A program made the translations under genes and the position numbers. 64,000 bases of DNA from Puerhibacterium puerhi. GTDB lineage: Bacteria; Actinomycetota; Actinomycetes; Actinomycetales; Cellulomonadaceae. The stretch is taken from the NCBI RefSeq assembly GCF_009846865.1, contig NZ_WUWN01000001.1:248001-312000 (forward strand). The letters run 5' to 3'. Below the pieces are notes generated by a model. The model worked only from the letters and a program-made list of their open reading frames with translations. It was not told where the DNA came from and ran no database searches. Position 1 is the stretch's first letter. Each line of letters opens with the position of its first letter. Shown here piece after piece: positions 56,808-64,000 of the stretch.

Positions 56808-58913
56808 TCACCAGCCGAACGACGCCCACACGACCTTGCCGCCGCCCGGGGTGGCGTGCCAGCCCCAGGCGCGCGAGACCCGGTCGACGATGTGCAGCCC
56901 GTGCCCGCCGGGCAGCCCGGCGCGTCCCGAGCGCGGCTGCGGCCCGGCGGTGTCGCGGTCGCACACCTCGACCCGGATCGCCGGGCCCTCGCCGCGGAAC
57001 CGCAGCACGATGGTCCGCGTGCTGACCGCGTGACGCACGGCGTTGGTCACCAGCTCGCTCGTCGCCATCTCCACGGCCGCGAGCACGGCCGCCGGCGCGC
57101 CGCGCTCCGCGGCCCGCGCACGCACCCAGTGCCGCGCCTGGGCGACCGACGCCAGCTCCGCGGCGAGCCGGCACTCCGCCTCGACGCCGTCGTCGGCCGG
57201 CGCGGGCGCCAGGGTCGTGACTGGCGCCGCGCCGCTCGGGCGCACCGCCACCATGGCGATGTCGTCGTCGGCCGCGTGCGGGACCATCTGCCCCAGGACG
57301 GAGTCGGCCAAGTGGTCGAGGTCGCGCTCGTGCGCCCCGGCCAGCGCGTGCGTCAGCTCGACCAGCCGCTCCTGGAGGCCCACCCGGCGCTGCTCGACGA
57401 GGCCGTCCGTGTAGAGCATGAAGGTGTCGCCGACGGCGATCTCGACGGCGTGGTCGGTCCGGGCCCGCTCCGTGCCCAGGCCGAGCGGGAGGTCGTTGCG
57501 CCGCCAGAGGATCTCGACCTCGCCGTCGGCCCGCACCACGACGGGCGGCGGGTGACCGGCCGACGACCAGCGCAGCGTCCGCACGCTGCGCTCGTCGGCG
57601 ACCTGCTCGATGCGCGCGACGATCACCGTGGACAGGGCGTCCACCCCCAGGCTCAGCCCCTGCACGGCGTCGTCGACTCGGCGCAGGACCTCGGCCGGCG
57701 TCCCGTCGTGGTCGTAGGCGAGCGCGCGGACCAGGCCGCGGATCTGGCTCATCGTGACGGCCGCGTACAGGTCGTGCCCGACGACGTCGCCGATCACCAG
57801 CACCGTGGCGCCGTCGCGGGTGACGAAGGCGTCGTACCAGTCGCCGCCGATCTTCAGGTCGTCGGCGGCCGGCTGGTAGCGCACCGCGAGCTGCAGGTGG
57901 TCCGGCTCCGGGGGCGTGCTGAGCACCGCCTGCTGCAGGGCCAGCGACGTGGCGCGCTCTCGGGCGGCCTCCCGCTCCAGGCGGTTCGCGCGCTCGCGCA
58001 GCGCCGCGACCACCTCCCGCTGGGCGAGCGTGCTGCGCAGCCCGGAGGCGACGGTGGCGCCGACGACCGAGAGGAACCGCAGGTACTCGTCGCCCAGGGG
58101 CAGGCGCGGGGACGCCTCGAGCACCAGGGCCCCGACGACTCCCTGGCGGCCGCCCTGCAGCGGGGTGACGACCGTCGCGCCCGCCACCACCGGCTCGCCG
58201 CCGTGCGCCGCCTCCCCCACCAGGCCGTGCTCGACGTCCGGCTGCGTGGCCGCCGCCGTCTCGGCGAGCAGGTCGAACCCGTGGTCGGCCTTGACGTAGA
58301 ACGCCGCCCTCGCCACGTCGACGCTCGCGTCCAGGACCTTCACCACGGCCGTGCCGAGCGTCTGGATGCTCTCGACGTGCGCGCCGGTGGCGACGTGCAG
58401 CTCGTCGAGCACCGCGAGGCGGCGGGCCGCGCGCACCTGCTGCGTCGTCTCGGTCGAGATGTCGAGGACGCCGGCGATGCTGCCGTCGTCGTCCAGCAGC
58501 GGGCTGTAGGAGAAGGTGAACACGCCCTCCTCGACGAACCCGGAGCGGTTGAAGTAGAGGACCTTGTCCTCGGTCCAGGTCGGCTCGCCGGTGCGCAGGA
58601 CGTGGTCGAACAGCGGCCCGACCTCGTCCCACAGCTCCGCCCACACCTCGGCCGCCGGCGCGCCGAGCGCCCCCGCCCGGTGCTTCACCTCGCCGAGGAT
58701 GTCGCGGTAGGCGTCGTTGTAGATGAGCGTGAGGTCCGGCCCCCACACGAGCATCACCGGGAACCGCGTCGAGAAGCACAGCTGCACGACGTGACGCAGC
58801 GCCGTCGACCAGGTCTCGGGCGCTCCCAGGGGCGTGCGGTCCCACGCGACGTCGCGCGCCTCGCGGCCTACGTCGCTGAGCTCGGTCGCCGCCACGAACC
58901 ATGCTGCGGTCAC
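56808..58913 (-). CDS. PAS-GAF-PP2C (SpoIIE)-HATPase signalling phosphatase
   Basis: A 701-residue cytoplasmic multi-domain protein. In order: PAS (about 20-130, LIYNDAYRDILGEVKHRAGA), GAF (about 145-290), a linker, SpoIIE/PP2C phosphatase (about 320-510, GGDWYDAF, VIGDVVGHDLYAA, LYTDGLVEQR) and an anti-sigma-type HATPase (about 565-700, ATSELVTNAVRHA and GGHGLHIVDRVSRAWGW). This combines an RsbU-like phosphatase and an RsbW-like kinase in one chain, as in many actinobacterial stress regulators. GTG 58913 was chosen: TACGAT lies six bases before it, giving a leaderless start. No sigma factor or antagonist gene is adjacent. Confidence 0.9.
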   Translation of the reverse strand: MTAAWFVAATELSDVGREARDVAWDRTPLGAPETWSTALRHVVQLCFSTRFPVMLVWGPDLTLIYNDAYRDILGEVKHRAGALGAPAAEVWAELWDEVGPLFDHVLRTGEPTWTEDKVLYFNRSGFVEEGVFTFSYSPLLDDDGSIAGVLDISTETTQQVRAARRLAVLDELHVATGAHVESIQTLGTAVVKVLDASVDVARAAFYVKADHGFDLLAETAAATQPDVEHGLVGEAAHGGEPVVAGATVVTPLQGGRQGVVGALVLEASPRLPLGDEYLRFLSVVGATVASGLRSTLAQREVVAALRERANRLEREAARERATSLALQQAVLSTPPEPDHLQLAVRYQPAADDLKIGGDWYDAFVTRDGATVLVIGDVVGHDLYAAVTMSQIRGLVRALAYDHDGTPAEVLRRVDDAVQGLSLGVDALSTVIVARIEQVADERSVRTLRWSSAGHPPPVVVRADGEVEILWRRNDLPLGLGTERARTDHAVEIAVGDTFMLYTDGLVEQRRVGLQERLVELTHALAGAHERDLDHLADSVLGQMVPHAADDDIAMVAVRPSGAAPVTTLAPAPADDGVEAECRLAAELASVAQARHWVRARAAERGAPAAVLAAVEMATSELVTNAVRHAVSTRTIVLRFRGEGPAIRVEVCDRDTAGPQPRSGRAGLPGGHGLHIVDRVSRAWGWHATPGGGKVVWASFGW

Positions 58914-58919
58914 CGGGAG

Positions 58920-58925
58920 ATCGTA
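58920..58925 (-). promoter_or_regulatory. Leaderless-type -10 box TACGAT of the phosphatase gene
   Basis: Reads TACGAT on the minus strand, six bases before the GTG start at 58913. Confidence 0.5.
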
Positions 58926-58986
58926 CGAGGAGCCGGCCCGCTTCACCTGCGGTCGGGCCGGGCCGGGAGCCCGGCGCCGGCTCCCC

Positions 58987-58992
58987 TAGGCT
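58987..58992 (+). promoter_or_regulatory. Leaderless-type -10 box TAGGCT of the GNAT gene
   Basis: TAGGCT lies six bases before the ATG at 58999. Confidence 0.55.
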
Positions 58993-58998
58993 CCGACG

Positions 58999-59538
58999 AT
59001 GGACTTCTCCGCGCGGGTCGACGACGACATCGAGCTGGTGCTGGCGGACGAGCGGGCCGCGCCGGTCCTGCACCGGCTGATCCTCGAGAACCTCGACCAC
59101 CTGCGGCCGTGGGAGGAGCTCGCCCGCGACGGTCTCACGCTCGCCGAGATGGCCGACGACCTGCGGGCGGGGCGCCGCGCGTGGGCGGAGGGCCGCTCGA
59201 TCCCCACCGCGATCCGGTACCGCGGGCACGTCGTCGGGGCGGCGGGCGCCCGCCTGGCGCCCGAGGTGGCCCGCGCGGAGATCGGCTACTGGATCGACGC
59301 CGCCCACCAGGGCCGCGGGATCATCACGCGCGCGGTCGGCACGCTCGTGCACGCGCTGTTCGAGGACCACGGGACGCACCGCGTCGAGCTGCGGACGGCG
59401 GCGGACAACCACCGCAGCCGTGCGGTCGCCGAGCGGCTCGGGTTCACCCTGGAGGGGACGCTCCGCGAGGCGTACCCGATCGCCGGCCGGCGGCACGACC
59501 TGTGCGTCTACGGCCTGCTGCGCGGCGACCGGCGCTGA
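58999..59538 (+). CDS. GNAT N-acetyltransferase (RimJ/RimL type)
   Basis: A 179-residue acetyl-CoA-dependent transferase. AEIGYWIDAAHQGRGIITRA holds the Q-x-x-G-x-G/A acetyl-CoA loop; VELRTAADNHRSRAVAERLG and FTLEGTLREAYPIAGR are RimJ/RimL signatures. LENLDHLRPW near residue 34 is also typical. The target may be a ribosomal protein N-terminus or a small amine. It is divergent from the phosphatase gene. Confidence 0.88.
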   Translation: MDFSARVDDDIELVLADERAAPVLHRLILENLDHLRPWEELARDGLTLAEMADDLRAGRRAWAEGRSIPTAIRYRGHVVGAAGARLAPEVARAEIGYWIDAAHQGRGIITRAVGTLVHALFEDHGTHRVELRTAADNHRSRAVAERLGFTLEGTLREAYPIAGRRHDLCVYGLLRGDRR

Positions 59539-59579
59539 CCGGGGCCTCAGCTGACCGGGCCTCAGCTGACCGGGTCTGG
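59534..59579 (+). repeat. 15/16-bp direct repeat, three copies
   Basis: GCTGACCGGGGCCTCA, GCTGACCGGGCCTCA and a partial third copy follow one another across the GNAT stop codon (TGA at 59536-59538) in a convergent junction. The copies differ by one inserted G and by end changes. Confidence 0.6.
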
Positions 59580-59589
59580 CTGGCCCGGT

Positions 59590-60375
59590 CTACCCGGGCA
59601 CGGACCCCGACCCCACGAGCGCGGTCGACGGCAGCGCGAGCAGACCGCCCGGGCGGTCGGCGGTGAGGGCGTCGTACGCCGCTCGCATCGCCCGCCGCGT
59701 CGCCGCGTCCTGGGCCCGGTAGGTCTGCCCGATCGTGGCGAGCCCGGCCTCGACGCCTGCCCACAGGTCGGCCGGGGCGATGCTGAACGTCCAGGACACC
59801 TTCCGCACCGTGGCGCCGTCGAGCCCGGCCCCGGTCAGCAGCCCCGCGAGGCCCTCGGCGTCGCGGGCGAAGTCGTCCTCGGGCGGCAGCCGCGTCCCGG
59901 CCGGCGGCCGGGCCCCGGACCGCTCGACGACCGCTGCCCACAGCAGGCTCAGGGGCGACGCGGGCGCGCCGGGCCAGATGCTGACCCGGACCGTTCCTCC
60001 AGGCCGCACCACCCGCGCGAGCTCCCGCACCGCGCGGCGCGGCCGCTCGACGTGGTTGACGACGAAGCCGGCGACCGCGGCGTCGAAGGCGTCGTCGGCG
60101 AACGGCAGGTCCGGCAGGGCGGCGTGCACGAAGGTGACGTCGGGCCGGCGGACCGCCGCGAGCTCGATCATGGTGGGCTCGGCGTCCACGGCCGTGACCC
60201 GGTGCCCGGCGTCGGCCAGCGCCGCCGCAAGCGTGCCGGTGCCCGTCCCGGCGTCGAGCACCCGCGCCGGCGTCACGTCGGACAGCCCCCGCACCATCGC
60301 CGGGGCCGCCCCGGCGCACAGCCGCCCGAACGAGCGGTCGTAGACGGCCGCCACGCCGTGCCACCGGGTCGCCAC
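59590..60375 (-). CDS. Class I SAM-dependent methyltransferase
   Basis: A 261-residue methyltransferase of the UbiE/Methyltransf_11 type. Motif I is VLDAGTGTGTLAAALADAGH, motif II AVDAEPTMIEL, and LPDLPFADDAFDAAVAGFVV with VNHVERPRRAVRELARVVRP follow. The acceptor is unknown. The GTG start at 60375 has TACGGT six bases upstream on its strand. It is divergent from nhaA (108 bp). Confidence 0.85.
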   Translation of the reverse strand: MATRWHGVAAVYDRSFGRLCAGAAPAMVRGLSDVTPARVLDAGTGTGTLAAALADAGHRVTAVDAEPTMIELAAVRRPDVTFVHAALPDLPFADDAFDAAVAGFVVNHVERPRRAVRELARVVRPGGTVRVSIWPGAPASPLSLLWAAVVERSGARPPAGTRLPPEDDFARDAEGLAGLLTGAGLDGATVRKVSWTFSIAPADLWAGVEAGLATIGQTYRAQDAATRRAMRAAYDALTADRPGGLLALPSTALVGSGSVPG

Positions 60376-60381
60376 ACGGCG

Positions 60382-60387
60382 ACCGTA
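60382..60387 (-). promoter_or_regulatory. Leaderless-type -10 box TACGGT of the methyltransferase gene
   Basis: Reads TACGGT on the minus strand, six bases before the GTG start. Confidence 0.45.
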
Positions 60388-60483
60388 CAGCGCGCGGCCG
60401 CGCCGAGGCGCGAGCCCGAGGAAGCGACGGGCGCGCCGCGGTGTTGTCGCTCACACCTGGCGGCACCCCGACGGAGGAGTCCC

Positions 60484-62388
60484 ATGTCGTTGCCTGTCGT
60501 GATCGAGCAGTCCCCGAACCCGGAGCACCCCGACCCGGCCGCCGCGCGCGGTCCGTCGATCGCCGCCCTGGTGCGCCAGATCGGCCCGCCCCGGGCGGGG
60601 GCGCTGCTGCTCGTGCTCGGCACGGTGCTGGCGATCGTGTGGGCGAACGCGGCCCACGACTCCTACGAGGCGTTCTGGGACACCCACCTGACGATCGGTG
60701 TCGGCGGCGACCTGAGCCTGGACGTCACGCTCCACGCCCTGGTCAACGACGCCCTGATGGCGATCTTCTTCTTCACCGTCGGCCTCGAGGTGCGGCGCGA
60801 GTTCGCGATCGGCGAGCTGACCAGCTGGTCGCGGGCGGTCGTGCCGATGGTCGCCGCGCTGTGCGGGCTGGCGGTGCCGAGCCTGCTGTACCTGCTGCTC
60901 GCGAGCGGGTCCGGGTGGGAGCACGCCTGGGGGGTGGTGATCTCCACCGACACCGCGTTCCTCGTGAGCGGGCTGGCCCTGGTCGGGCCGCGCGCCGGCG
61001 GGCGCCTGCGGGTGTTCCTCCTGGCGCTCGCCGTCGTCGACGACATCGGTGCGCTGAGCATCATCGCGCTGGTCTACACCGCGGACTTCGACCCCCTGCC
61101 GCTGCTGGTCGCGGCGGTGGGCCTGGCCGGGATCTGGTGCACGCGGTACGTCCCCACGGGGCGCGGCCCGATCTACGCGACGCTGGCGATCGTCGTCTGG
61201 CTCGCCTTCCTCGCCTCCGGGGTGCACCCGACGCTCGCCGGCGTCGCCGTCGCGCTGCTGGTCCCGGTGTACCGCCCGAGCCGGCGCGACGTGGAGCACG
61301 CGCTGGCGCTGGCCCGCACCTTCCGGCAGTCCCCCAGCAGCCAGTACGCGCGGGCGGCGGCCAACTCCCTGCGCGAGTCGATCTCCGTCAACGAGCGGCT
61401 GCCGTCCGCGTACGCCCCGTACGTCGCCTTCGTGATCCTGCCCGTGTTCGCGCTCGCCAACGCGGGCGTCGAGGTCTCGCCCGCGGTCCTGGCCGCGGCC
61501 GCGACGTCCCCGGTGACCTGGGGCGTCGTCGTCGGCCTGGTGGTCGGCAAGCTCGTCGGTGTGCTCGGCTCGACGACGCTGCTGCGCGTGATGCGCCTCG
61601 GCGAGCTGGGCCCCGGCCTGACGACCGGGCGCCTCGCCGGCGGCGCGGCCCTGTGCGGCGTCGGGTTCACGCTGTCGCTGTTCATCGTGGACCTGGCGAT
61701 CGACGACCCGGCGGTGCAGAACGAGGCGCGGGTGGGCGTGCTGCTCGCCTCGGTGCTGGCGTTCGCGCTGGCCACGGTGACGTTCCGCGCGGCCGAGCCG
61801 AGGGTGCCGGACCACGAGCCCGGCAGCGTCCTGGAGCGACCCGTCGACCTGGAGCGCGACCACGTCTACGGCCCGCCGGACGCCCCGCTCACCCTGGTGG
61901 AGTACGGCGACTTCCAGTGCGGCTTCTGCCTCAAGACCGCCGGCACGATCCAGGAGGTCGTCGACGAGCTCGGCGGCCGGCTGCGGTACGTGTGGCGGCA
62001 CGCGCCGCTGGTGCGCTTCCACCCCAACGCCGTCGCCGCGGCGGAGGCCTCGGAGGCGGCGGCCCTGCAGGGCCGGTTCTTCGAGTTCGAGCGCGCGCTC
62101 TTCGCGGACCAGGAGCACCAGCAGCCGGCCGACATCCTGCGGCGGGCGGAGGAGCTCGGGCTGGATCTCGAGCAGTTCGAGAAGGACCTGACCTCGCCGG
62201 CGGTCGCCGCCCGGGTCCGCGACGACATGCTCGACGCCGAGGCCATGGACATCACCGCCGTGCCCACGCTGTTCGTCAACGGCGTCCGCCACACGGGCCC
62301 GCACGATGCGCGCTCGCTGATCGAGGCGCTGGAGCGGACGGCGCCCGCGGACGCCGCCGCCGCGGAGCCCAGCCCCCGGCTGGCATGA
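60484..62388 (+). CDS. nhaA: Na+/H+ antiporter NhaA fused to a DsbA-like thioredoxin domain
   Basis: A 634-residue fusion. Residues about 20-425 are NhaA with eleven or twelve membrane segments; the transport aspartates are in LALAVVDDIGALSIIALVY, and FFFTVGLEVRREF and GGAALCGVGFTLSLFI are family signatures. Residues about 445-620 form a Thioredoxin_4/DsbA-like domain with the CGFC active site in VEYGDFQCGFCLKT and the cis-proline region ITAVPTLFVNGV. Plain NhaA proteins are about 400 residues. The ATG at 60484 follows GGAGGAG. The fusion is known in actinobacteria; the purpose of the redox domain is unclear. Confidence 0.94.
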   Translation: MSLPVVIEQSPNPEHPDPAAARGPSIAALVRQIGPPRAGALLLVLGTVLAIVWANAAHDSYEAFWDTHLTIGVGGDLSLDVTLHALVNDALMAIFFFTVGLEVRREFAIGELTSWSRAVVPMVAALCGLAVPSLLYLLLASGSGWEHAWGVVISTDTAFLVSGLALVGPRAGGRLRVFLLALAVVDDIGALSIIALVYTADFDPLPLLVAAVGLAGIWCTRYVPTGRGPIYATLAIVVWLAFLASGVHPTLAGVAVALLVPVYRPSRRDVEHALALARTFRQSPSSQYARAAANSLRESISVNERLPSAYAPYVAFVILPVFALANAGVEVSPAVLAAAATSPVTWGVVVGLVVGKLVGVLGSTTLLRVMRLGELGPGLTTGRLAGGAALCGVGFTLSLFIVDLAIDDPAVQNEARVGVLLASVLAFALATVTFRAAEPRVPDHEPGSVLERPVDLERDHVYGPPDAPLTLVEYGDFQCGFCLKTAGTIQEVVDELGGRLRYVWRHAPLVRFHPNAVAAAEASEAAALQGRFFEFERALFADQEHQQPADILRRAEELGLDLEQFEKDLTSPAVAARVRDDMLDAEAMDITAVPTLFVNGVRHTGPHDARSLIEALERTAPADAAAAEPSPRLA

Positions 62389-62440
62389 GCCGGGGCGCGG
62401 CTCGCCCGCGCGGGCGGTCGCCGGCGGCGGATGGCCGCCG

Positions 62441-62851
62441 TCAGTCGGCGTCCCCGCCCTCGAACCCGACGAGCCAGTGCACGCCGTAGCGGTCGACGAC
62501 CTGCCCGTCGGAGGCTCCCCACGGCCGCGCCTGCAGGTCGTCCACGACCCGGCCGCCCCGCGCGAGACCCGAGAACCACGCGCGCAGCGTGGCGGGCGGC
62601 GCCGTGCCGAGCAGCGCGAGCATCATGCCCTCGCTCCGGAACGCCGGCTCGTCGCCCGTCGCGTCAGCGGCGAAGAGGGCGACCGGCCCGTCGACCAGGT
62701 AGCCGTGGCCGACGGCGTCGGCCGGGCCGTCGTCCCGGCCGAGCTCGGCGAGGGTGTGCAGCCGCACCGCGCAGCCGAAGACCTCGCCGTAGAAGGTCAG
62801 GGCCTCGCGGGCGGTGCCCGGGAGCTTCAGGTAGGGCGTGGGGTCCGTCAT
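62441..62851 (-). CDS. VOC-superfamily protein (PhnB-like)
   Basis: A 136-residue glyoxalase-fold protein: TPYLKLPGTAREALTFYGEV, then PVALFAADATGDEPAF and VVDRYGVHWLVGFEGGDAD. Function unknown. The ATG at 62851 overlaps the stop of the NUDIX gene (ATGA), and TAGCAT seven bases upstream on its strand could also allow separate leaderless transcription. Only distantly similar to the VOC protein at 54594. Confidence 0.82.
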   Translation of the reverse strand: MTDPTPYLKLPGTAREALTFYGEVFGCAVRLHTLAELGRDDGPADAVGHGYLVDGPVALFAADATGDEPAFRSEGMMLALLGTAPPATLRAWFSGLARGGRVVDDLQARPWGASDGQVVDRYGVHWLVGFEGGDAD

Positions 62852-63300
62852 CCGGCCGATGCTAGGGGCCCCCACCCCGGCCCGGACAGGGGTTCGATCG
62901 CGCCGGGGCGCTCGCCGCTCGCGAGGCGCGCGGCGGCGAGGATCGTCCTGGTGTACCCGGCGGGCATGTCGAGGCCGGCCACCTCGTCGACGGAGAAGAA
63001 GCGCAGCTGCGCGTGCTCGTCGCTCGTCACGAGCTCCGCGTCCCCGTCCAGGTGCGCCAGGTAGCTGGCCACCGCGACCCTCCCCGCGCCGGGGACGTCG
63101 TAGTACCAGATGTCCACCAGCTCGCCGATGCGGACGGCGATGCCGGCCTCCTCGGCGAGCTCACGAGCGATCGTGGCGTGCGGGTCCGGGTCGCCCGGGT
63201 CGGCGCGACCGCCGAGCAGCTCCCACTCGTCGCGCGGGTTCCTCCCCACGAGCACACGGCCCGCGGCGTCGAGCACCACGGCCTTGAACGAGACGTCCAC
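62848..63300 (-). CDS. NUDIX hydrolase
   Basis: A 150-residue NUDIX protein starting VDVSFKAVVLDAAGRVLVGR. The Nudix box reads GGRADPGDPDPHATIARELA followed by EEAG; the REL-x-EE core is intact, but Asp replaces the first conserved Glu. The substrate (a nucleoside diphosphate derivative) cannot be told. The GTG at 63300 follows GAGAGGGGGA; the frame continues to a GTG at 63372, which would add 24 residues. It is coupled to the VOC gene by ATGA. Confidence 0.82.
   Translation of the reverse strand: MDVSFKAVVLDAAGRVLVGRNPRDEWELLGGRADPGDPDPHATIARELAEEAGIAVRIGELVDIWYYDVPGAGRVAVASYLAHLDGDAELVTSDEHAQLRFFSVDEVAGLDMPAGYTRTILAAARLASGERPGAIEPLSGPGWGPLASAG
62859..62864 (-). promoter_or_regulatory. Leaderless-type -10 box TAGCAT of the VOC gene
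   Basis: Reads TAGCAT on the minus strand, seven bases before the ATG at 62851, inside the NUDIX coding end. Confidence 0.4.
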
Positions 63301-63446
63301 CGGTCGGTCCCCCTCTCGGGCCCGGGCGTCGGTCGCGGCCCGGACCGCCCACGCGAGCACGGTAGGAGGCACGGTACGAGGCGCCCCCGGCGGACACGCC
63401 GCGGGCGCGCCGGCGGGTGCCCGCTGCTGCGCGGAGCGCAGAACGA

Positions 63447-63480
63447 CCAGGGCCCGGCACCGGGGCGGTGCCGGGCCTGG
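63447..63480. terminator. Hairpin terminator of the ABC ATPase gene
   Basis: CCAGGGCCCGGCACC at 63447-63461 pairs with 63467-63480 with a single bulged G. It lies about 45 bp past the stop of the minus-strand ATPase gene. Confidence 0.7.
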
Positions 63481-63525
63481 TCGGCGAGGTGCATCCGGAG
63501 CGGTCCATGCCCCGGGCGTGGTCGG

Positions 63526-64000
63526 TCAGTCCACGTCCCCCTGGTGGATGAGCGCGAGGATCTCCCGCACGACGTGCTGGAACTCCGGCGTCGCGATCAT
63601 CTCCGGGTGTCGCGGGCGCGGCAGGTCGATGTCGAACTCCTGCCGGATGCGGCCGGGGCGCGGGCTCATCACGACCACGCGGTCCGACGTGTAGACCGCC
63701 TCCTCGATGTCATGGGTGATCAGCATGACCGTCATCCGGTGGTGCTCCCACACCTCGGTCAGCCACTCCTGCATCGTGCGGCGGGTCAGCGCGTCGAGCG
63801 CTCCGAACGGCTCGTCCATCAGCAGCACGGACGGCCCGTAGGACAGCGAGCGGGCCAGCGCGACGCGTTGCTGCATGCCGCCGGAGAGCTGCGACGGGTA
63901 GGCGTCGCCGAACCCCGCGAGCCCGACCTGCTCGAGCGCCTCCTGGGCGCGGGTGCGGCGCTCGCCGGCCGACAGCCCCTCGCCCCGGAGCGCGAACTCC
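63526..64000 (-). CDS. ABC transporter ATPase, nitrate/sulfonate/taurine type, 5' end cut by window
   Basis: Only the last 158 codons are in the window. The signature LSGGMQQRVALARSL, Walker B VLLMDEPFGALDALTR and the switch His in MLITHDIEEAVYTSD are intact, followed by VVVMSPRPGRIRQEFDIDLP, which is typical of the NrtD/SsuB/TauB branch. Walker A lies beyond the edge. It would drive import of a nitrogen or sulfur compound or a thiamine precursor; the substrate genes are outside the window. A hairpin follows the stop. Confidence 0.88.
   Translation of the reverse strand, partial: EFALRGEGLSAGERRTRAQEALEQVGLAGFGDAYPSQLSGGMQQRVALARSLSYGPSVLLMDEPFGALDALTRRTMQEWLTEVWEHHRMTVMLITHDIEEAVYTSDRVVVMSPRPGRIRQEFDIDLPRPRHPEMIATPEFQHVVREILALIHQGDVD

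Noticed and set aside
62404-62415. GCCCGCGCGGGC palindrome between nhaA and the VOC gene
   Set aside because: Such short GC palindromes are expected by chance at this base composition.
63300-63372. Longer NUDIX start at GTG 63372
   Set aside because: It adds 24 residues outside the Nudix fold and has no clear ribosome-binding site, whereas GTG 63300 follows GAGAGGGGGA. It remains possible.
1-64000. CRISPR arrays, tRNA, rRNA, insertion sequences and prophage genes
   Set aside because: No repeat-spacer pattern, cloverleaf sequence, ribosomal RNA, transposase or integrase was found on reading; the tandem repeats present are contiguous or coding.

Overview
The window is very GC-rich DNA with dense codon packing, frequent GTG starts, ATGA/GTGA stop-start overlaps and many leaderless-type promoters (TANNNT six or seven bases before the start codon). 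Together with LacI-regulated xylan/glucuronate genes, a C50-carotenoid operon, an IdeR/DtxR-type iron box and a UDGX-type uracil-DNA glycosylase, this points to a plant-polysaccharide-degrading actinobacterium. Cellulomonadaceae or Promicromonosporaceae relatives such as Cellulosimicrobium or Isoptericola are the best inference; no rRNA is present to confirm it. No tRNA, rRNA, CRISPR array, transposase or prophage gene was seen. Genes run off both ends: a fructuronate reductase on the left and an ABC ATPase on the right.

Layout. 1-6.3 kb: glucuronate branch (fructuronate reductase, LacI regulator, uronate isomerase uxaC, GH67 alpha-glucuronidase) with two LacI-type operators. 6.3-14.8 kb: xylo-oligosaccharide branch (DUF624 membrane protein, GH39 beta-xylosidase, a three-gene LplABC-type ABC importer, a second LacI regulator, an SDR epimerase). 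14.8-20.3 kb: HAD phosphatase, ClpC, an unknown acidic protein and a tandem universal stress protein. 20.4-25.1 kb: oligosaccharide MFS plus GH43 arabinofuranosidase, alpha/beta hydrolase, peptide deformylase and UDGX.

25.1-31.2 kb: an operon (galD, ligJ, ligK, ligI, MFS) that would take 2-pyrone-4,6-dicarboxylate to pyruvate and oxaloacetate, without any ring-cleavage enzyme, under a divergent GntR regulator. 31.3-37.8 kb: eight stop-start-overlapping genes for C50 carotenoids (idi, crtE, crtB, crtI, crtYe, crtYf, crtEb, glycosyltransferase), followed by a pyrimidine-dimer glycosylase homologue and a DUF2809 protein. 38.7-39.4 kb: heme oxygenase behind an iron box.

39.5-46.7 kb: a D-apionate catabolic cluster (MFS, L-erythrulose kinase, D-erythrulose-4-phosphate isomerase, L-erythrulose-1-phosphate isomerase, 3-oxo-isoapionate decarboxylase, D-apionate oxidoisomerase) with a divergent FadR-type regulator and one perfect palindromic operator. 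I consider this the most interesting metabolic system here. 46.7-49.5 kb: epoxide-hydrolase-like enzyme and gamma-glutamyltransferase. 49.6-54.4 kb: complete rhamnose ABC importer (rhaT, rhaP, rhaQ, rhaS). 54.5-64 kb: housekeeping and stress genes (VOC proteins, WYL regulator, HNH protein, PAS-GAF-PP2C-HATPase phosphatase, GNAT, methyltransferase, NhaA-DsbA fusion, NUDIX, partial nitrate/taurine-type ABC ATPase).

Taken together, the substrates (4-O-methylglucuronoxylan, arabinose side chains, rhamnose, apionate, a lignin- or gallate-derived pyrone) suggest a plant cell-wall catabolic island. That reading is inference; the individual enzyme families are read directly from the sequence. Long, often perfect, hairpins sit at most convergent gene junctions and probably act as bidirectional terminators.
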